Counted from the stretch's first letter, positions 1 through 13,680 are shown. The stretch is 64,000 nucleotides of DNA from Tetrahymena elliotti 4EA (GCA_000231825.2 JH720312.1:1146236-1210235); one strand, 5' to 3'. Translations and numbers: made by a program. The notes: generated by a model from the letters alone, not told the origin.

Positions 1-486
1 TTGACAGATTGATTTTTAAATTTAATTCTTTCTCATTTGTTTTTTATTATTAATATTCAAATTTAATCTTAACTTTAAATTTATTTTATTTTTTTATAAT
101 TATTTTCATTTTCACTTTTAAGCGTTAAATACATAAATAATCTTTTAAAAAAGCAAACCTTTTTAGATTTGTCAATAATTTTAGGATTTTAAAGATTCTG
201 AATAAATTCTGATAACTTCAGTACAAGTCAAAGTAATTAATAATTTATTTAAGATTTTCACAGTTTTTTCTCTTCAATAAAATTAAAATAAAATATTTTT
301 TTTTATAAAAATAACAAATCAATCTCCAAATTTTTATTTTTTTAGAGAAATATTTTATTAATTTAAAGGTATTCGATATTCTTATAAATTCTGAAATACA
401 TTTATAACAAGAAATGTAAGTATTAATTAATAATTTAGTCAAACATTTTTATTTTTTTAATTCAAGTTCTTTCATTTGTTTTTTGA
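1..486. other. AT-rich non-coding start of window, 3' flank of the first lectin gene
   Basis: This is homopolymer-rich sequence downstream of the TGA of the minus-strand lectin gene. Short open stretches on the minus strand are K/I/N-rich with no family signature, so I call nothing here. No telomeric CCCCAA/GGGGTT repeat is present at the edge, so the window does not begin at a chromosome end. Confidence 0.6.
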
Positions 487-3400
487 TCAAAAAAAACTAT
501 TTTCTTTTGATCTTTTCCTTGAAAATTACATTTAAAATGATTTTGTATTTAAAATGTTGGATATTTATGATATTGATATACCTTCTTATCTAAATTGTTA
601 TTCCAACTCAAAGCAATTATTTCTTTCACTTTATCTTTGAATAAAACTTTATCTGAATTATTCGCATTTAAATTGCAAATAGAGTCTGTATGAGTACTCT
701 ATTACAATAGAAATATGAAGAGTAGCAAGAAATATTAATAGAATTAAAAAGATCTTAATTTATAATTAGTTATTTTGCATAAAATTTTGTAAAGATTAGC
801 TATCTTAACTACTTTAAATAGCTATTGAGAAGTTTAGCATCATTAATATTTATAATATATCACTAAATATTACATAAACAACATCTAACTTTTTTTTTTA
901 GAAAGGTTGAATGAATATATTTATAATTAAACTTAGAATGCATACACCAAATTAAGCCCATAGATATATTTTTTCACTCAGCAAGAAGAATAGGCAAAAT
1001 GATATTTTTTTCAATTCCCCAAAAAACCAAAAAAACTTACTCAATTTAAGGTGGAAATTTAAGTTTTCTTTTAGATATTTAAAAGACTCTATAGCAGGCT
1101 CTTTATTTATCACATATATTTATAGGAAAGTAAATAGGATATAGAATATTCCATATGCTACCAAGCATACAGAGGACAGGCTTATTTATCTAAAAACGTC
1201 TAAATTATTTATAGTATATATTATAATCATATTACTTGATATTCTATTTACTTTTACAAATAAATTGTAGTTGAAGAAGTCTTTTAAATTCAAATTTATG
1301 TTTATGCTCTTTTTATTAATTAATTAAAAATAAATATATCCAACTGCTACAAAAGCATAGGATATAAATGTATAGCCAAAAAGAAGCATCAAATTTGAGG
1401 TTTTTAAATAATTTTTCATAGTTGGAACATCATAACTAAATAATAAAATTTAGTTATCAAAAAGATTGAAATAGTTAAATTTTGCATTGTGACAAACAAA
1501 AATGCCAAGTTATTCAGGCTATTGAGAATAGTAATGATTACCAATTAGTTAAGAGTTCATCAAAAAATAATCAGAAAAAGGATGATGATTAACAAATATT
1601 GTTGGAAAATAAATAATAAACTAAATAGTTGTCATTATACTCGAAATTTTGTATAATATGCTTGGATAAGGACGAAACTGACAATCTTGTTGATCAATTT
1701 CGACATAAGAAGATTGGCAAACACATCTTTTTGTTTATTGATCAAATATTCTAGTTGGAGAGCTACAATCTAAGCACTGGTTCATATTATCTCCAGAACA
1801 TTTACTGCATGAAAAATGACATTAATTTCCTGTAAAAGTTGCATTTAAGTAATACGAGTAGCAAGATTTAGAATCAGAACAATATTCGCATTACTCTTAG
1901 CAATTCTATGTACATTTATTTTCGTTATCACTGTATTTACCTGAAGTACAAAAGTTACAAGTATTATGTCTATTATCAAAAAAGAATCCGTTTTTACATT
2001 TGACACACTAAGAACCATCTGGTAAGCATGTCTAACAGTTTTTTTAAGGACATTATTTACAAGTTTTAGTATCTTAAGAATAATATGCTGATTACACGCA
2101 TTTACACTACAAATCATCTTATGAGTATTGTGCTAATTAGATACATTATAAGCATAAACTTCTATTATAAGTATCACATGATAAGCACATTGGATCACTG
2201 CACTTTGAGCAAATACCTGTATCTTAGTTTAAAGTATCTAATGAATCTTTACAAGAACATTTGTTTTGATTTATTGTTTAATCAAAGACAATTTAAGCAC
2301 TGTTTTAACAAGATTAACAATTATCTTGGGATACAGAACAAGTTAAACAAGTTGGGGAGCATTTTTAACAATTTTATGTTTTTCTATTATAAAATTATCC
2401 TTCCTCGCACTTTTTTATGCAACTTCCTGGGTATAAGGGATCTAGTGAGTAATTAGAAGCACATTATTAGCAAATTAAACTACTTTTGCAAATTAAACAG
2501 TTTTTTGGACATGCTTAACATGATGATGTTTTAGTATCTAAGTAAGAAGCATAAGGGCACTAACATTACTTTGAGTTTTAATCCATTTAAAAGGAGGGAT
2601 AACATACATTGCATGTCTGAGGTCCCTAATCACAGTCTATACAAAATTATATTGTGCAAGTTTAGCAATTTTTTTAAATGTCGCAATAAGCAAGTGAAGG
2701 TTTTGTTAATGAACAATTTTTATTTAAAAGATATGTATTTGGTTGACACTATATACAAGAGTTAGATGCTTTATCAATACATTTTACGCAATTTGTATCA
2801 TCACAAGGGTAGCAGTCTTATTATTGAGTTGGATAGTTCAAAGATTATGTGCAAAAAAATCCTTAATCAGGTTTTTATTTTTCACAAATAGTAGTTTGAG
2901 TATTAAAGTATGGAAAAGCTGAAGAACAACTTATACAATCAGTTTTAAGAGACCCTTTGCAATTAAGACAGCTGACGTGGCATGGATAACAATTCTATTA
3001 ATAGATAGGTTATGGAGTAGAGCTTTTCTGACAAAAATATCCTTCAACAGGAGCTTAAAGAAGGCATTCTTTAGTTGAAGTATTAAAATAAGGTAGATTA
3101 TTTGGACAAGTTAAGCAATTATTTTGTTATGGGCCTTAGCATGTTAAACAATTTGAATTGCATTCATTACAGTTAAATTAATAAATAGGATCACTTTTAT
3201 TTTATTTACAATAAAAATTTGTTGGAGCTTCATTTGAGCATGAATTTGTTTTAGAATTATAAAAAGGATAAGAATTTTGACAACTTAAGCAATTATTAGA
3301 GAGACTTCCTTAGCAAGTTAGGCATGTAGAGTGACATTGTGAGCAGTTTTTCTAGTAAGGAAGTAACGAATTATCATTGATACAAAAGTAAGAAATAGGT

Positions 3401-4668
3401 TATTATTCTAAACATTTTTTTGTTAAAGTATTAAAATAAGGAAAAGATGGTGTGCAAACTGTACAATTATTAAACTCAGGACCTGAACATTCCTAACAAG
3501 TGTTATAACAAGGATTGCAAGTGGGCAAATATTGTTTATTATTTGAATTTAATTCTTTGTAAGTTTGGCTTTCACAATTTTGGACACAATCTTTATATTT
3601 AAATGAATAAAAATAATCTTCAGGGCATTCTAAACTGTATAGCTCAACTATTGTAGAAGCAATACCTAAAACGCGAGTACCTTACCAAGTATAATAAGTA
3701 ATATATAAAGAGTTACTATTTTAATCAATATAGAATTACCAAAGAATAACCCTAACATTTTATGCTGTTAGATCGCATGATAATTTAGAAAAACCTAAAG
3801 CAAAATCTTTTCTTTAGGTATGCTTCACATTAATTGGAGTTACTGTAGTTTAAACTCTTGAAAACATTTCAGTTAATTCTTGATCATGAAGTCCTTATTT
3901 ACATATTTTTCCTAAATCTTAGGTATATTATTATTCAATTTTATTATTTATTAAACAATTAGATTAATCTATAATAATTTCATTCTCAAAATCCTAATAC
4001 ATATCTATCATAATAGAACTATTAGCTGAATAGTAAAATTCAAAATAATTAAACTAAATTGAGATTAATTTAGCCTAGATTTCTAGTTTTTATTTAACTT
4101 AAATCTAAAAACCACTTTCATCATAACTTATATTAAAATAAACATCTAGCTCTTTTGGTTAATACTTTACATAAAAACCTGTCATAAATCCAACTGCTTT
4201 AGATTACATTTTTGAGTTGCTTATGAAATTTTATTAAGAATAAGGATAGTTTTTTGTATAAATTTTGTATATTGAGTCTTACGTTTCTTTCATATCATTG
4301 ATGTTAATATTTTAAGTTCCATAAAAAATACTCTCTCCAACAGTAGCTATATAAGTATAATTTACTCTAAATACTTATGATAAAGAAGAGGATATAAGCT
4401 ATGCTTGAAAACCACTCTTATTAATATTAGTTATATTTACTCCATAATTAAGCTCTTATGTTTAATTAGACGAATCTAAAAGGAGTTAAGATACAATAAT
4501 TTTGGGTATTGAATTAAATGGAGTATCAAATGTTACTGAAATTAGATTCTTATCATCTGAAAATTCAAAGCTCCCTGTTTTGCTGAAAGTGCTCTCAATA
4601 ATATTAATTTATGATTCAATGGAATCTTTTATAAGAATAATGAGGATCAATCCAAAAATAAAACTCAT
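487..4668 (-). CDS. H-type-lectin / cysteine-rich / polytopic membrane protein (tandem copy 1)
   Basis: One uninterrupted 1393-residue frame in the ciliate code (TAA/TAG = Gln), from ATG at 4668 to TGA at 487-489; I checked every codon for TGA. The N-terminus MSFIFGLILIILIKDSIES looks like a signal peptide. Residues about 22-110 resemble an H-type lectin fold: a run like VTFDTPFNSIPKIIVSQL, then a V-N-I-T-N-I-N-K-S-G-F motif. A second lectin-like segment follows to about residue 340. Residues about 357-980 are CxxC-type repeats, with four clear units of about 59 residues (boundaries near 3345, 3175, 2995 and 2820), resembling growth-factor-receptor/furin cysteine-rich repeats. Residues about 1007-1350 hold several hydrophobic helices, and the tail is basic and Gln-rich. 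It is probably a cell-surface carbohydrate-binding receptor or adhesin; ligand and function are unknown. Its tandem paralogue lies at 6263-11047. Confidence 0.85.
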
Positions 4669-6262
4669 TTTCTTTGTACTAACTTTCTTTTTATTATTAC
4701 TTACTTACTTTTTATAAAACTCTAAAAATTGTTTGCTAATTTTTTGAAAAACTTTGATTAAAGATAATGAGAGAAAGTAAAATTTGATAATAAATTAAAA
4801 AAAGGATCACAAAAAAACAAAAATATTTTTACTTCTTGAAGCATTATTTTGATTATTTATTATTTAATAATAGTAAGCAAAATTAAACCCTAAGTTTTGT
4901 TTTTTATCTAGAATGTTGATATTAAATGGTGCTTTTGAAAATCTCCTAAACTTTCTTTCAAATACCATTTATTTCTTTTCATTTAGCTTATACTTGTATC
5001 AAAAAAATTAGCTTTCACTAATCTGATTTGTTATGAAATATTCTATTTGAAGGTAAGAGTGATAATATTAATTTATTTATGATTGTAACAATAAGCAAAT
5101 TAGGTCATTAATGAAATAATGTGTTTAAATAAAAGTAAAAATTAAGATGTAATAAGCCTCAGGCTAATTTTGATAAATTCTTATATCTTACAAAAAAAAT
5201 GACAAAGCTTTAAAAAATTAGATTAAAATAATTTAAAATACAATAATAAAATGTTTTCATCATTTTTATTACATTTTCATTAAAATAGAAAAATAATTAC
5301 AGTAAAATAAGTGCTGCTAAAGCAAAAAATAAACACTCAATTTCACATTTTGATTTTGTGAAATAAAATCCTGAAAAGTATTTGTTTATAAAAACATTAC
5401 AGATGTTTGATTATAAAATTAGAAGTCTTAAATAGTCTTCAAGTCATCAGCAATTTTTAATTAGTCACTGGAAGTTAATGTTGGTGATTTAAATAATCTT
5501 AATTTTACTAATTTCCATAAATTTCATTATTAATTACAATTTCAATTTAAATACCAAATAAAAATATTAACTTTCTCATCTTCTTGCAAAATTTTATAAA
5601 GCAACAATTTTAGAGAAAAAGTATAGGACATTTATTTATACTTTTTAAAGAAATATCTTAAATATTGAAATAATCATCTTTAAGGTCTTTTTTAATTAAA
5701 TGAAATTTTTCTAGTATTCTTAATTATCACTTGTTCTATTAATCAAGAATTTATTTGTCAAACAAAATGTGTAAGCAAATAATCATTTTTTAATTTTTTG
5801 AATTGTGCTTACTAATATACCCCAATTTTTCTATTAATCTAATTTATGGTTAGTAAAGCTTACAATCGTTATATTAAAATTCTGAAAAATGAGTAATGAA
5901 GGAAAATTCTAAAAAAATTTGGATTTTTGAAATAGAAAAAAAAAAAATTTATTTTATTTGAATGACATCCTGGTTTTGTGATCGATCATCTAAAACAAAA
6001 AAAATGAATTTTTAGAGATTACTTTATTTTTAAGTGAAGAACTAAATTTGTAATTTAAAAACCATAATTAATTAAGAGCTTTTAAATGAAAAATAAAGAA
6101 ACAAAATATGAATTGATTTATATTCTAATCTTGAGTTTTGTGTAATTAGATGCTACATAATTTTTCATCATATTTTTAAGATCACTTAAGCGAAATTTAA
6201 ATTAACTTAAAGTATTTAATTAAAATTAGGCAAAATTTAAAAACAAATCTCTCTCTCTAAAA
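4669..6262. other. Intergenic spacer between the two lectin genes
   Basis: About 1.6 kb of AT-rich sequence holding the upstream region of copy 1 and the downstream region of copy 2. No open frame with a plausible protein was found on either strand. It presumably contains the promoter and 5' UTR of the gene ending at 487, but I could identify no specific element. Confidence 0.6.
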
Positions 6263-9200
6263 TCAGTTAAATGAAAATTAGCTTTTGGTTGTTCTTTTTT
6301 TAGAGAGTTGTATTGAAATTGTATGCATATTCAGGATATTTTATATCTAGGTGACAGAAATCCCTTCATCCTTAATTTTTTATTCAAAAACAAAACACTT
6401 ATTTGATTAAAAAAGACTATTATTTTATTTGATTAGTAATGATTGTTATAACTATTTTCCACTTACTTTCAAGTAAATTCTGTAGGCATACTCAATTATA
6501 ATCAAACTATGAAGTGCTGCCAAAAATATTTGGCAAATTAATAATATTTAAATATTTGTTTATTTATTCTAAATCAAATCCATTAATGTATCATTATATT
6601 AATGCACTTAGCTATTGACTATTACAATTGACAAAAATATGATTGATAAGATATCACTTACAAATACATAGATTTAATCTCTTCTTTTTTTATTATAAGG
6701 CTTACTTACCAATGAAAGAATAAAGCTCAAACAATAGATAGAAAATTATACCCATAAATAATAGTTTTCGTTTAGTAGAAAACTAAAACATAATATTATT
6801 TTCTTTATCTCAGCTATAAGCCAAAACATTAAGCTATTTTTAGAATGACAATTTAAATTTTCTAAGAGATACTTAAATTATTATTTACTAGGAACTACCT
6901 TTATTACATATATTTATAGCATAAGAAACAGGAGATAGAATACTCCATATGCTAAAATACAAGCAGAAAAAGCATTTATTTATTAAAAAATATCTAAGTT
7001 GTTTATTGAGTATATGAGGATCATATTACTTGATATTCTATTAGCCTTTATAAATATGTTCCAATTTAAAAAATGTTTTATCATTTATTTTTTATCATTT
7101 TCTGGGCTAATTATTTGCTTTTTATCAAGTATTTTAAAAATAAGAAAACCAATAAAAGCAGATATGTATGACAGAAATGCATAACCTAAAAAAACAATCA
7201 GATGTTATATGTTTGATTAGTCCTTATTCTTAGGGATTCGATTATTAAATAATAAAACTTAGTTATCTAATAGATTCAAGTAGTTAAATTTGGCATTATA
7301 GCAAGCAAAAATGCCAACAAGATCAGGTTATTTAGAATAAAAATGATTCCCTATTAACTATGAATTCATCAAAAAATAATCAGAGAAAGGATGATGATTA
7401 ATAAAAACAGTTGGGAGATAAATAAAATACTAGATATTTGTGACTATACCAGCAATCTGAAATAAAAGACTTGGGCTAGGATTAAATTAACAGTCGCTTT
7501 CATTACTTTCTACAAATTCAGATTTACAAGTACATGTATTTGTTTGTAAATCAAGGGTTCTAGTTGAAGAGCTACATTCTAAACACTGATTATTTTTATC
7601 TCCTGAGCATTTACTACATGAAAAATGGCATTAGCTTCCATAGAAAACAGCATTTGAATAATATTTAAAACAGGATATAGAATCAGAGCAATACTCACAT
7701 TATTCTAAGCAGTTCTAAGTACATTTATTTTCACTATCACTGTATTTACCTTATTTACAATAGCTACATTATTAAACTAAACTGTCATAAAAATATCCAC
7801 TTTTACATTAAATACATTTAGATCCATCAGGTTAGCATATTTAACAATTTGATTAAGGGCATGAGTCACAACTATTAGAAGTCAAAGAATAATATGTTGA
7901 TTAAATGCATTTACACTGCTGATCAACCTATGAGTATTCTGCTGATGATATACATTAAAGACACACATTTCTATTGTTATCATCACATTTTTAGCATAAT
8001 GAATCAGGGCATTTTTAGCAAAGGCCAGTAATTTTATTTAATATGTCTTAGGAATCTATACAAGAGCATTCGTTGGTCATTAATATAGAATTAAATAAGA
8101 TTAAGGCACCAGTTTTGCAGCTCAAACAATTGTCTTGAGATCCTAAACAAGTAAGGCATGTTGGTGAGCATTTTTGACAACTCTGTGTTGTTCTATTATA
8201 AAATTATCCAGGCTAACATTTTAAAATACAGGTTCCTCGCTGTTAATAATCAAACTACGAATTAGATTCACATAATTAGCAAATAGTATTGCTTTAGCAT
8301 AAAACACAGTTTTTAGGACATGCTAAACATTAGGCTGTATTTATATCTAAGTAAGAAGCATAAGGACATTTGCATTAAAATGAAAATTAATCAATATAAA
8401 AGGAAGGAGGACAAAGACTGCAGGTCTAAGGTCCATTGTCACAGCTGAGGCAAAATTCTATTTCACAAGCTTAACAATTATTTTAACTATCACAATAAGC
8501 AGGATTAGGCTTTATTAATTAGCATTCTTTATTAAATAGATAAGAATTAGGTTAACATTAAACACAGGTTTTAGGAGTTGTATCTGTACATTCAATGCAA
8601 TTATTATCGTCACAAGGAAAGCAGTCTTATTAATATGAAGGACTATTATATGAGGATTATTTACAAATAAATCCAGGATAAGGTTTTTGTGCTAAGCAAG
8701 TATTTGTATAAGTATTAAAGTAAGGATATGAAAGAGAACAACTAAGGCAATCTGTAGTAAGAGGACCGTTACAATTCAAGCAGCTAGGATCACACTGATA
8801 GCAATTTTATTAATAGGAAGGTTAAGGAGTGGTACTATTCTCACAAAAATATCCTTGAAAGGGAGCTTATGAGAGACACTCATTAGTTGATGCATTAAGA
8901 TAAGGAAGAAAAATAGGACAAGTTAAGCAGTTATTTGATAATGGGCCTGAGCAAGTCAAGCAATTAGTATCACAAATATTACAGTTAAGTTAATAAGAAG
9001 GATTATTTTAATTTGATTGGCAATAAAAATTTGGACCTGGAATATTTTAAAGACATTAATTTGTTTAAATATTAAAATATGGTGAAGAACTACTACAACT
9101 TAAACAATTTATAGGAAGATTACCTGAGCATGTTAAGCATGTAGGATCACAAGGTTAACAATCTTATTGGTAAGATAGATTAACATTTGAGCTCTACTTA

Positions 9201-11047
9201 CAGAAAAAACCTTAACTCGGAGCTTAAGCTAGACAAGAATTATTTTGTAAATTTAAGAAAGGTAGAGCAGTGCTACAACTTAAACAATTTGTAGAAAGAG
9301 GGCCATAACATTAAAGGCAGTTAGAATTACAGAGATAACAATTTTATTAATAAGATGGAGATCCACCAGAACTTTACTAACAATAATAACCATCAGAAGA
9401 TGGTGATGAAACAAGGCATTCATTTGTGTTAGTATTAAAAAAAGGAAGATTTGAAGGACAAGTTAGACAATTATTAGATAAAAGACCTGAGCATGTTAAA
9501 CAGCTTTGATAACATTATTAGCAATTCATTTAATAGGCTGGAATTGTACTATTTTTCTAACAATATTAATTAGTTTTAGGAGAAGAAAGACATTCATTAG
9601 TATCTCTATGAAAGTATGGAAAAGATGAAGTGCAGCTTAGACAATTTGTTGATAGAACTCCTGAACAAGTTAAGCAAGTAGAATCACAAGTTTAACAATT
9701 TTATTGATAAGGTAAATTAACATCTGGGCTCTATTAGCAAATATAATTTGTACTAGGTTATAGTGCTGAGCAAGAATTTTATTATACCAAAAAGAAAGGA
9801 AAAGATTTTGAACAGCTTTTACAATTTGTAGAAAGAGGACCTTAACACTCTAAGCATGTTGAATCACATTTATTACAAGTTGGTAGAAGACTACTATCCT
9901 ATAAATTTTATTCAGGGTAAGTCTAACTTTCACATGCTTTAACACAATCTTTTACTGCAAATGAATAGAAATATCCATTAAGGCAAGATAAACTATAATA
10001 CTCAACAATAGTAGAAGTAACTCCTAAAACTCTAGTTCCCTGCCAAGTAAAGTAAGTAATAAACATACCAATATTATTATTTTATGCAGCAAAAAAGTAG
10101 TCATTTATTATTAGTCTTCCATTTTCAGCATTTAAATCAAAATATAATTTAGAATAGCCTATCTAGAAATCCAGCTTTTTTTAATGCATAACATTTATAG
10201 GAGTAGATGTGGTCTAAACTCTTGAAAATTTAAGATTTAAATCATCGCAACATAATCCTATTTTGCAAACGGAGCTTACATTATTAAGATAATTGCTTTG
10301 GACTAAATTATTGTACAAGCAGTTGGATGTACTAGTAATAAACTCATAAGCTTGATCTTAATAGACTTTCATCATTAAAGAGCTGTTTTCTTGATAGTAA
10401 AACTCAAAGTAATTAAATCTAACTTCCATCAAGCTTTTGCTTGCATTTAAATCTTCTTTTGCTATTATAGCAAAATTGTTAAGATTATTATTTTGTTAAT
10501 TTATTTGAAAGGAGACACTCAAATAAGACGAATAGGTATAATCTACATAAAATCCTGTCATAAATCCAACAACTATCACTTTCATACTTGGATTTTAAAG
10601 GAGACTTGACTTAGAATAAGAAATATTCTTAGTATAAACATTATAATTTGAATTGGTAGTCTTATCTGAAATAGATATAGTGTAGGAATTAGAAAATTAA
10701 AAAATGTTTGATGCTGTAGTAGCTATATATGTATAATTAGCTTGATAATTATTAGATAGTTAAGAAACTGATAGTGCAACTTAAAAACCATTTATGCTTA
10801 AATTAGAAATTAAAATGTTAAAATTTAACTCGCTTTACTGATTATAAGTGTCTAAATAAGTTAGAGAAGTGATAACCTTAGGAGTAGAATTAAAAGGTTT
10901 GCTGAAAGTAATATAAAGAGAGGTTTTTGATTTTATTAATGAGAAACTTCCAGTTTGGATATAGTTGCTATCTATCACGTTTAAAGATTGTAGGGAAACA
11001 TACTTAAAGAAATTCATAAGAATGAAAATTATGTAAAGATACTTCAT
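6263..11047 (-). CDS. H-type-lectin / cysteine-rich / polytopic membrane protein (tandem copy 2)
   Basis: Single-exon, 1594-residue frame from ATG at 11047 to TGA at 6263-6265, checked codon by codon. It begins with a hydrophobic leader (MKYLYIIFILMNFFKYVSLQ), then an H-type-lectin-like domain (residues about 22-110) with the same F-x-x-P-F-N-S-x-P-K-V/I-I core as copy 1. The cysteine-rich stalk (about residues 366-1173) contains seven units of about 59 residues, with boundaries near 9700, 9520, 9345, 9160, 8985, 8810 and 8630. A polytopic membrane region (about 1193-1533) and a short tail end in L-S-K-K-R-T-T-K-S-Q-F-S-F-N. The block around NHHPFSDYFLMNSQLIGNH is identical in both copies. 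The 201 residues by which it exceeds copy 1 are close to three extra stalk units. A GTAAGTAAG string near 6705-6711 resembles a splice donor, but the frame reads straight through it and stays homologous to copy 1. Confidence 0.85.
7390..9950 (-). repeat. Cysteine-rich coding repeats (stalk of lectin copy 2)
   Basis: Internal repeats of about 175-185 bp, each coding for about 59 residues with paired CxxC motifs and a recurring C-x-x-C-x-x-x-C-x-x-C-x-G pattern. A boundary string related to ttattaataagaagg on the plus strand recurs seven times between 9700 and 8630. The equivalent array in copy 1 (about 2820-3345) has four. Confidence 0.7.
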
Positions 11048-12552
11048 TATGTTTGCTTTGCTTTACTTTTAATGCTTTTTAAGTTTCTTTAATTTTTAGA
11101 TGATAAATTATAAAATTAATAAAGCTATTAAGTCATTAAGCATATCAAAATAAAATATGTTCACTTTATTCAACCAAAAATTAATATAATTTATATTAAA
11201 AATTAATTGAAATTATTATTATCAACATATTGAAAATAAATAGTTCAGTAATTCTCATCAAATTATGTGTTAAAAAATGCCTCTTTCTTTTTCTTTTAAT
11301 TAAAAAGAACCACAAACTTATTTTTCAAGATAAATTGTGAAATATTTGATTGCAGTGTTAAAATTCACCACAATCATAAATTATTTTTTTTTATTTCTTA
11401 TTTTAATTTATGTATTTACTAAAGGTTAAGTATGAAAGTGCTGATATACATTAATTAAACCAAACAAAATTAAAGAAGGATGCTACCTATTATTGATAGA
11501 ACTTTTTATTATCTCAAAAAAATACATAAAATGACAAATTGAATAAAAATAAAAGTGTTAGGGAAAGTATAAATAGAAAATATGCCAAAAAAATTTAATG
11601 GAAAGAAAGTTGACTGAATCAATAAATTAATAATTAATTTTGTTTATAATAAATTCAATTACCAGAAGTGATGAAAAAAATATTTTGAGTAAAATTTAAT
11701 AATTTATGACAAAATAACAGCAAAATTTAAAAGAGAAATAAAAATTTATTCATTAAAAAATTAAAATATTAATTTAAAATTAAAAAATAAAATTACCAAT
11801 CAAATATGAATGAATCGAAGGAATGAATTGAAGATTAATTAAAATTTTCAGACACCCAAGCTTAATCTTTAAATAGCATTTAAAATACTAGAGTACTCTA
11901 CTCTAAATATAAATGTTCTCAAGTAATATTGTAATACAAACCAATACCTTTTCTATAAATTAATTAATTTTAAATTTGTTTTAATATTTATTTATTTTTA
12001 GCTTATCTGAATTAAATTAGTTTTTTATTTTTGATAATTAATTGAAATATTTTTTGGAGAAAATAAAATTATTAATTATTTTTAAAAAATTACTTTCAAA
12101 GATTTATTAAAGAAAAAATATGAATTCATCATCTGATTAAATAAAAACTCTTAAAATATCTTTTCAATAATTAATAAAAATCAAAATTGATAGATCATAT
12201 AATTTTCTATTACATATAATCACATATAGAAAAGAAAAAAAAACAGAAAATATCAGTTCATCAGAAATAATATTCAACCTTTGAGAATAATATAGAAAAA
12301 TTAATGATAGAAATAAAAAGAATATTTAAAATTACTGCTATTTATCTTTACTTATTAATTTTTCTAGGGCTTTTTTGTTATAATCTTTTTTCTTCTATTG
12401 AATCAGGATAGAATAAACATTATGACATTTTAAGAAAAGAAGTAATTTTTTTATATTTAAAATATTTAAATTGAAATTGATTGATCTCATTTTGATTAAA
12501 AGAATATAAAAATTTGAAAGTTAAAATATTTAAACCTAAATAGAAGCATAAT
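11048..12552. other. Intergenic, divergent upstream region
   Basis: Upstream of both the minus-strand lectin gene and the plus-strand LRR-like gene, so it must contain both promoters. It is AT-rich with long A and T runs. I saw no coding frame, repeat or RNA gene in it. Confidence 0.6.
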
Positions 12553-13680
12553 ATGAATATTTAAAGGTTAAGTTTACATAAAAGATAAATTCTAATGCCT
12601 TCTGTTACTGAATTTATTATTGAAAATGATAAGGAAAATATTAATTTGAATTCAAACAATCAACAATCTTTAAACTAAATAGATTGTCAATATGAAGAAA
12701 TTTCTTAAATGAATGAATGCAAATGTAAAGAAAAAAAAGATAGTCCGAGTTTGGATATTATTTCAGATGCAAATGAATTGGTTTATGTAGAATTAAAAGG
12801 ATTTAATTTTGTTTAAAACATAAACGAAATATAAAATAAAATGAAAATAAACCCAAAATGGTTAGATCTAAGCATCGATATTTAATTTTCATCAACACAT
12901 ATTTTGATTAGCTTTGCTAGCTAAATAAACAAAATAGCAAAATATACTAAGAAATTAAAATGGAATATCCAAAGCTTCATTAAACTAGGGAAATATGATT
13001 ATGTTGTAACAGAAATTATAGGATTGTTTAAAAATATAAAAAAATTAGATTTAATTTTTGATTCTATTAACTCATTTTCTAAGAAAGGAGTTATTTTACT
13101 TTTTCAATAGTTAAAAAAATTAGATTTCTTAAGTCATCTTAAACTAAATGTAATAAAATTAGATAGAAATAGTTAATAGTCTCTAATAGTACATACTCTA
13201 ATCAATGATTTTGAAGATGAAATAATATCTGAAAGAATAGAATGGATTTAATGTAATATCTTTAAGTCATATTCTCAAAAAAATTTCCCTAGTTTATCCA
13301 TATACTTTTGTGAAAAGTATGTTGGCTAACTTGATTTTGATGACTTAATAAAAAATATTACTAACATATAAACAAAGCTGGTAGAAATAGTGTTTTCATG
13401 GTAAATTATTAAGAGCATAAATGACGCGAAAAAAATTGAATTAATAAAACAAATTATAAGATTTTGTAAGATGCTTGCAGAATTACCTTATTTAACTTAA
13501 ACAGATTTAAAATATTACTATATATATAATGTAAAGTTAAAAGGGCTTTTAAATTTAACTAATCAATACATTAACGATAAGAGATCTAAGATTTAACAAG
13601 CAATTGTATTTTATTAATAAATTGCTTAATGGATGTATTTAAATCCAAGGATTATAATATCAGATTTGTGGTTTAATTGA
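12553..13680 (+). CDS. Leucine-rich-repeat-like hypothetical protein
   Basis: Single exon, 375 residues, TGA at 13678-13680. An in-frame ATG at 12595 would give 361 residues, and either start is possible. The N-terminal 60 residues are polar and acidic, with C-K-C-K-E-K-K. From about residue 140 the sequence shows leucine spacing such as IKKLDLIFDSINSFSKKGVI followed by L-F-Q-Q-L-K-K-L-D-F-L-S-H-L-K-L-N. This resembles the ribonuclease-inhibitor-type LRRs that occur in many Tetrahymena proteins. No kinase, signal peptide or membrane helix is evident. Only one or two degenerate repeats are visible, so the LRR label is an inference, and the protein could be a decayed member of a larger LRR family. 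It is transcribed divergently from the lectin gene. Confidence 0.65.

Noticed and set aside
2085..2765. Plus-strand open frames across the lectin gene stalk
   Set aside because: They lie antisense to the intact 1393-residue frame. The cysteine-repeat homology is on the minus strand, and these frames have no family signature.
6690..6720. Splice-donor-like GTAAGTAAG inside lectin copy 2
   Set aside because: The frame continues uninterrupted past it, and the downstream sequence stays homologous to the C-terminus of copy 1 to the same kind of TGA ending, so no intron is needed.
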